Source of the DNA: Limnomonas spitsbergensis
Lineage: Eukaryota > Chlorophyta > Chlorophyceae > Chlamydomonadales
Length of the DNA stretch: 64,000 nt
Reading direction: 5' to 3'
Assembly: GCA_037349105.1 (NCBI GenBank)
Contig: JAYJMM010000116.1
Span: 6,324,001-6,388,000 of the forward strand
Below the pieces are notes generated by a model. The model was given only the letters and a program-made list of their open reading frames with translations, was not told the DNA's origin and made no database searches. Below are positions 63,842 through 64,000 of the stretch, piece after piece. Position 1 is the first letter of the stretch. Every line of letters starts with the position of its first letter. The translations under genes were made by a program, and so were the position numbers.

Positions 63842-64000
63842 GTGTGAGTTGAAGCCGCCCATACCTCTTCTGAGTGAAGCCGAAAAGCCTTAAGCTGATC
63901 ACATGACTACCGTAAGTCAGTATCGTCTCAAACTTTTAAAGCTTGTTAGGATCAAATCATGGTACCTATCATGAATACATGATGGTGCCCAGTGGTCTGG
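63842..64000. other. Right edge, intron or flank of gene D
   Basis: Begins with gtgtgagttg after the putative 21-nt exon. No further exon could be supported before the window ends. Confidence 0.35.

Overview
The window looks like nuclear DNA of a green alga, probably a volvocalean (Chlamydomonadales) chlorophyte. The reasons are several-exon genes with GT-AG and apparent GC-AG introns, Gln/Ala/Gly/Ser-rich low-complexity proteins, a TGTAA motif (the usual algal poly(A) signal) about 120 nt after one gene, a chromodomain Ty3/Gypsy retrotransposon, and a very large amount of minisatellite DNA. I cannot name the species. No rRNA, tRNA, CRISPR or bacterial-type operon was seen.

Layout. 1-930: minisatellites. 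About 2,559-13,995, plus strand: gene A, eight exons joined in one continuous frame (781 residues, N-terminus not found); its introns are packed with arrays that look like expansions of its own exon-end/5' splice site and 3' splice site sequences. 14,120-21,550: a segmental duplication carrying the 3' flank of gene A and part of gene B. Gene B (minus, 15,912-18,568) encodes a Gln/Glu/Arg coiled-coil protein; its second copy (20,598-21,551) is truncated. 21,600-23,760: short arrays and decayed non-LTR retrotransposon pieces. 23,950-27,195: a 54-bp array. 28,044-28,637: a small, apparently damaged minus-strand gene E. 29,497-45,130: one 15.6-kb array of a 24-bp unit with clear higher-order repeats.

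45,250-50,342, plus: gene C, a coiled-coil protein in seven joined exons (543 residues, N-terminus not found). 50,343-54,567: mostly non-coding, with one candidate terminal exon, a dispersed repeat and a possible short inverted-repeat element. 54,568-63,841, plus: gene D, interrupted in an intron by a complete LTR retrotransposon (56,613-63,698, minus strand) with LTRs identical by eye, a 5-bp target-site duplication, a primer-binding site, a polypurine tract, and gag and pol in the same frame separated by a single TAG.

How the parts relate: the genes look unrelated in function and I did not recognise a family for A-E. What unites the window is its architecture. Tandem arrays sit preferentially at intron ends and often contain splice-site copies, so gene A would present the spliceosome with many competing decoy sites. 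All splice joins are inferred from consensus and reading-frame continuity, not from transcripts.
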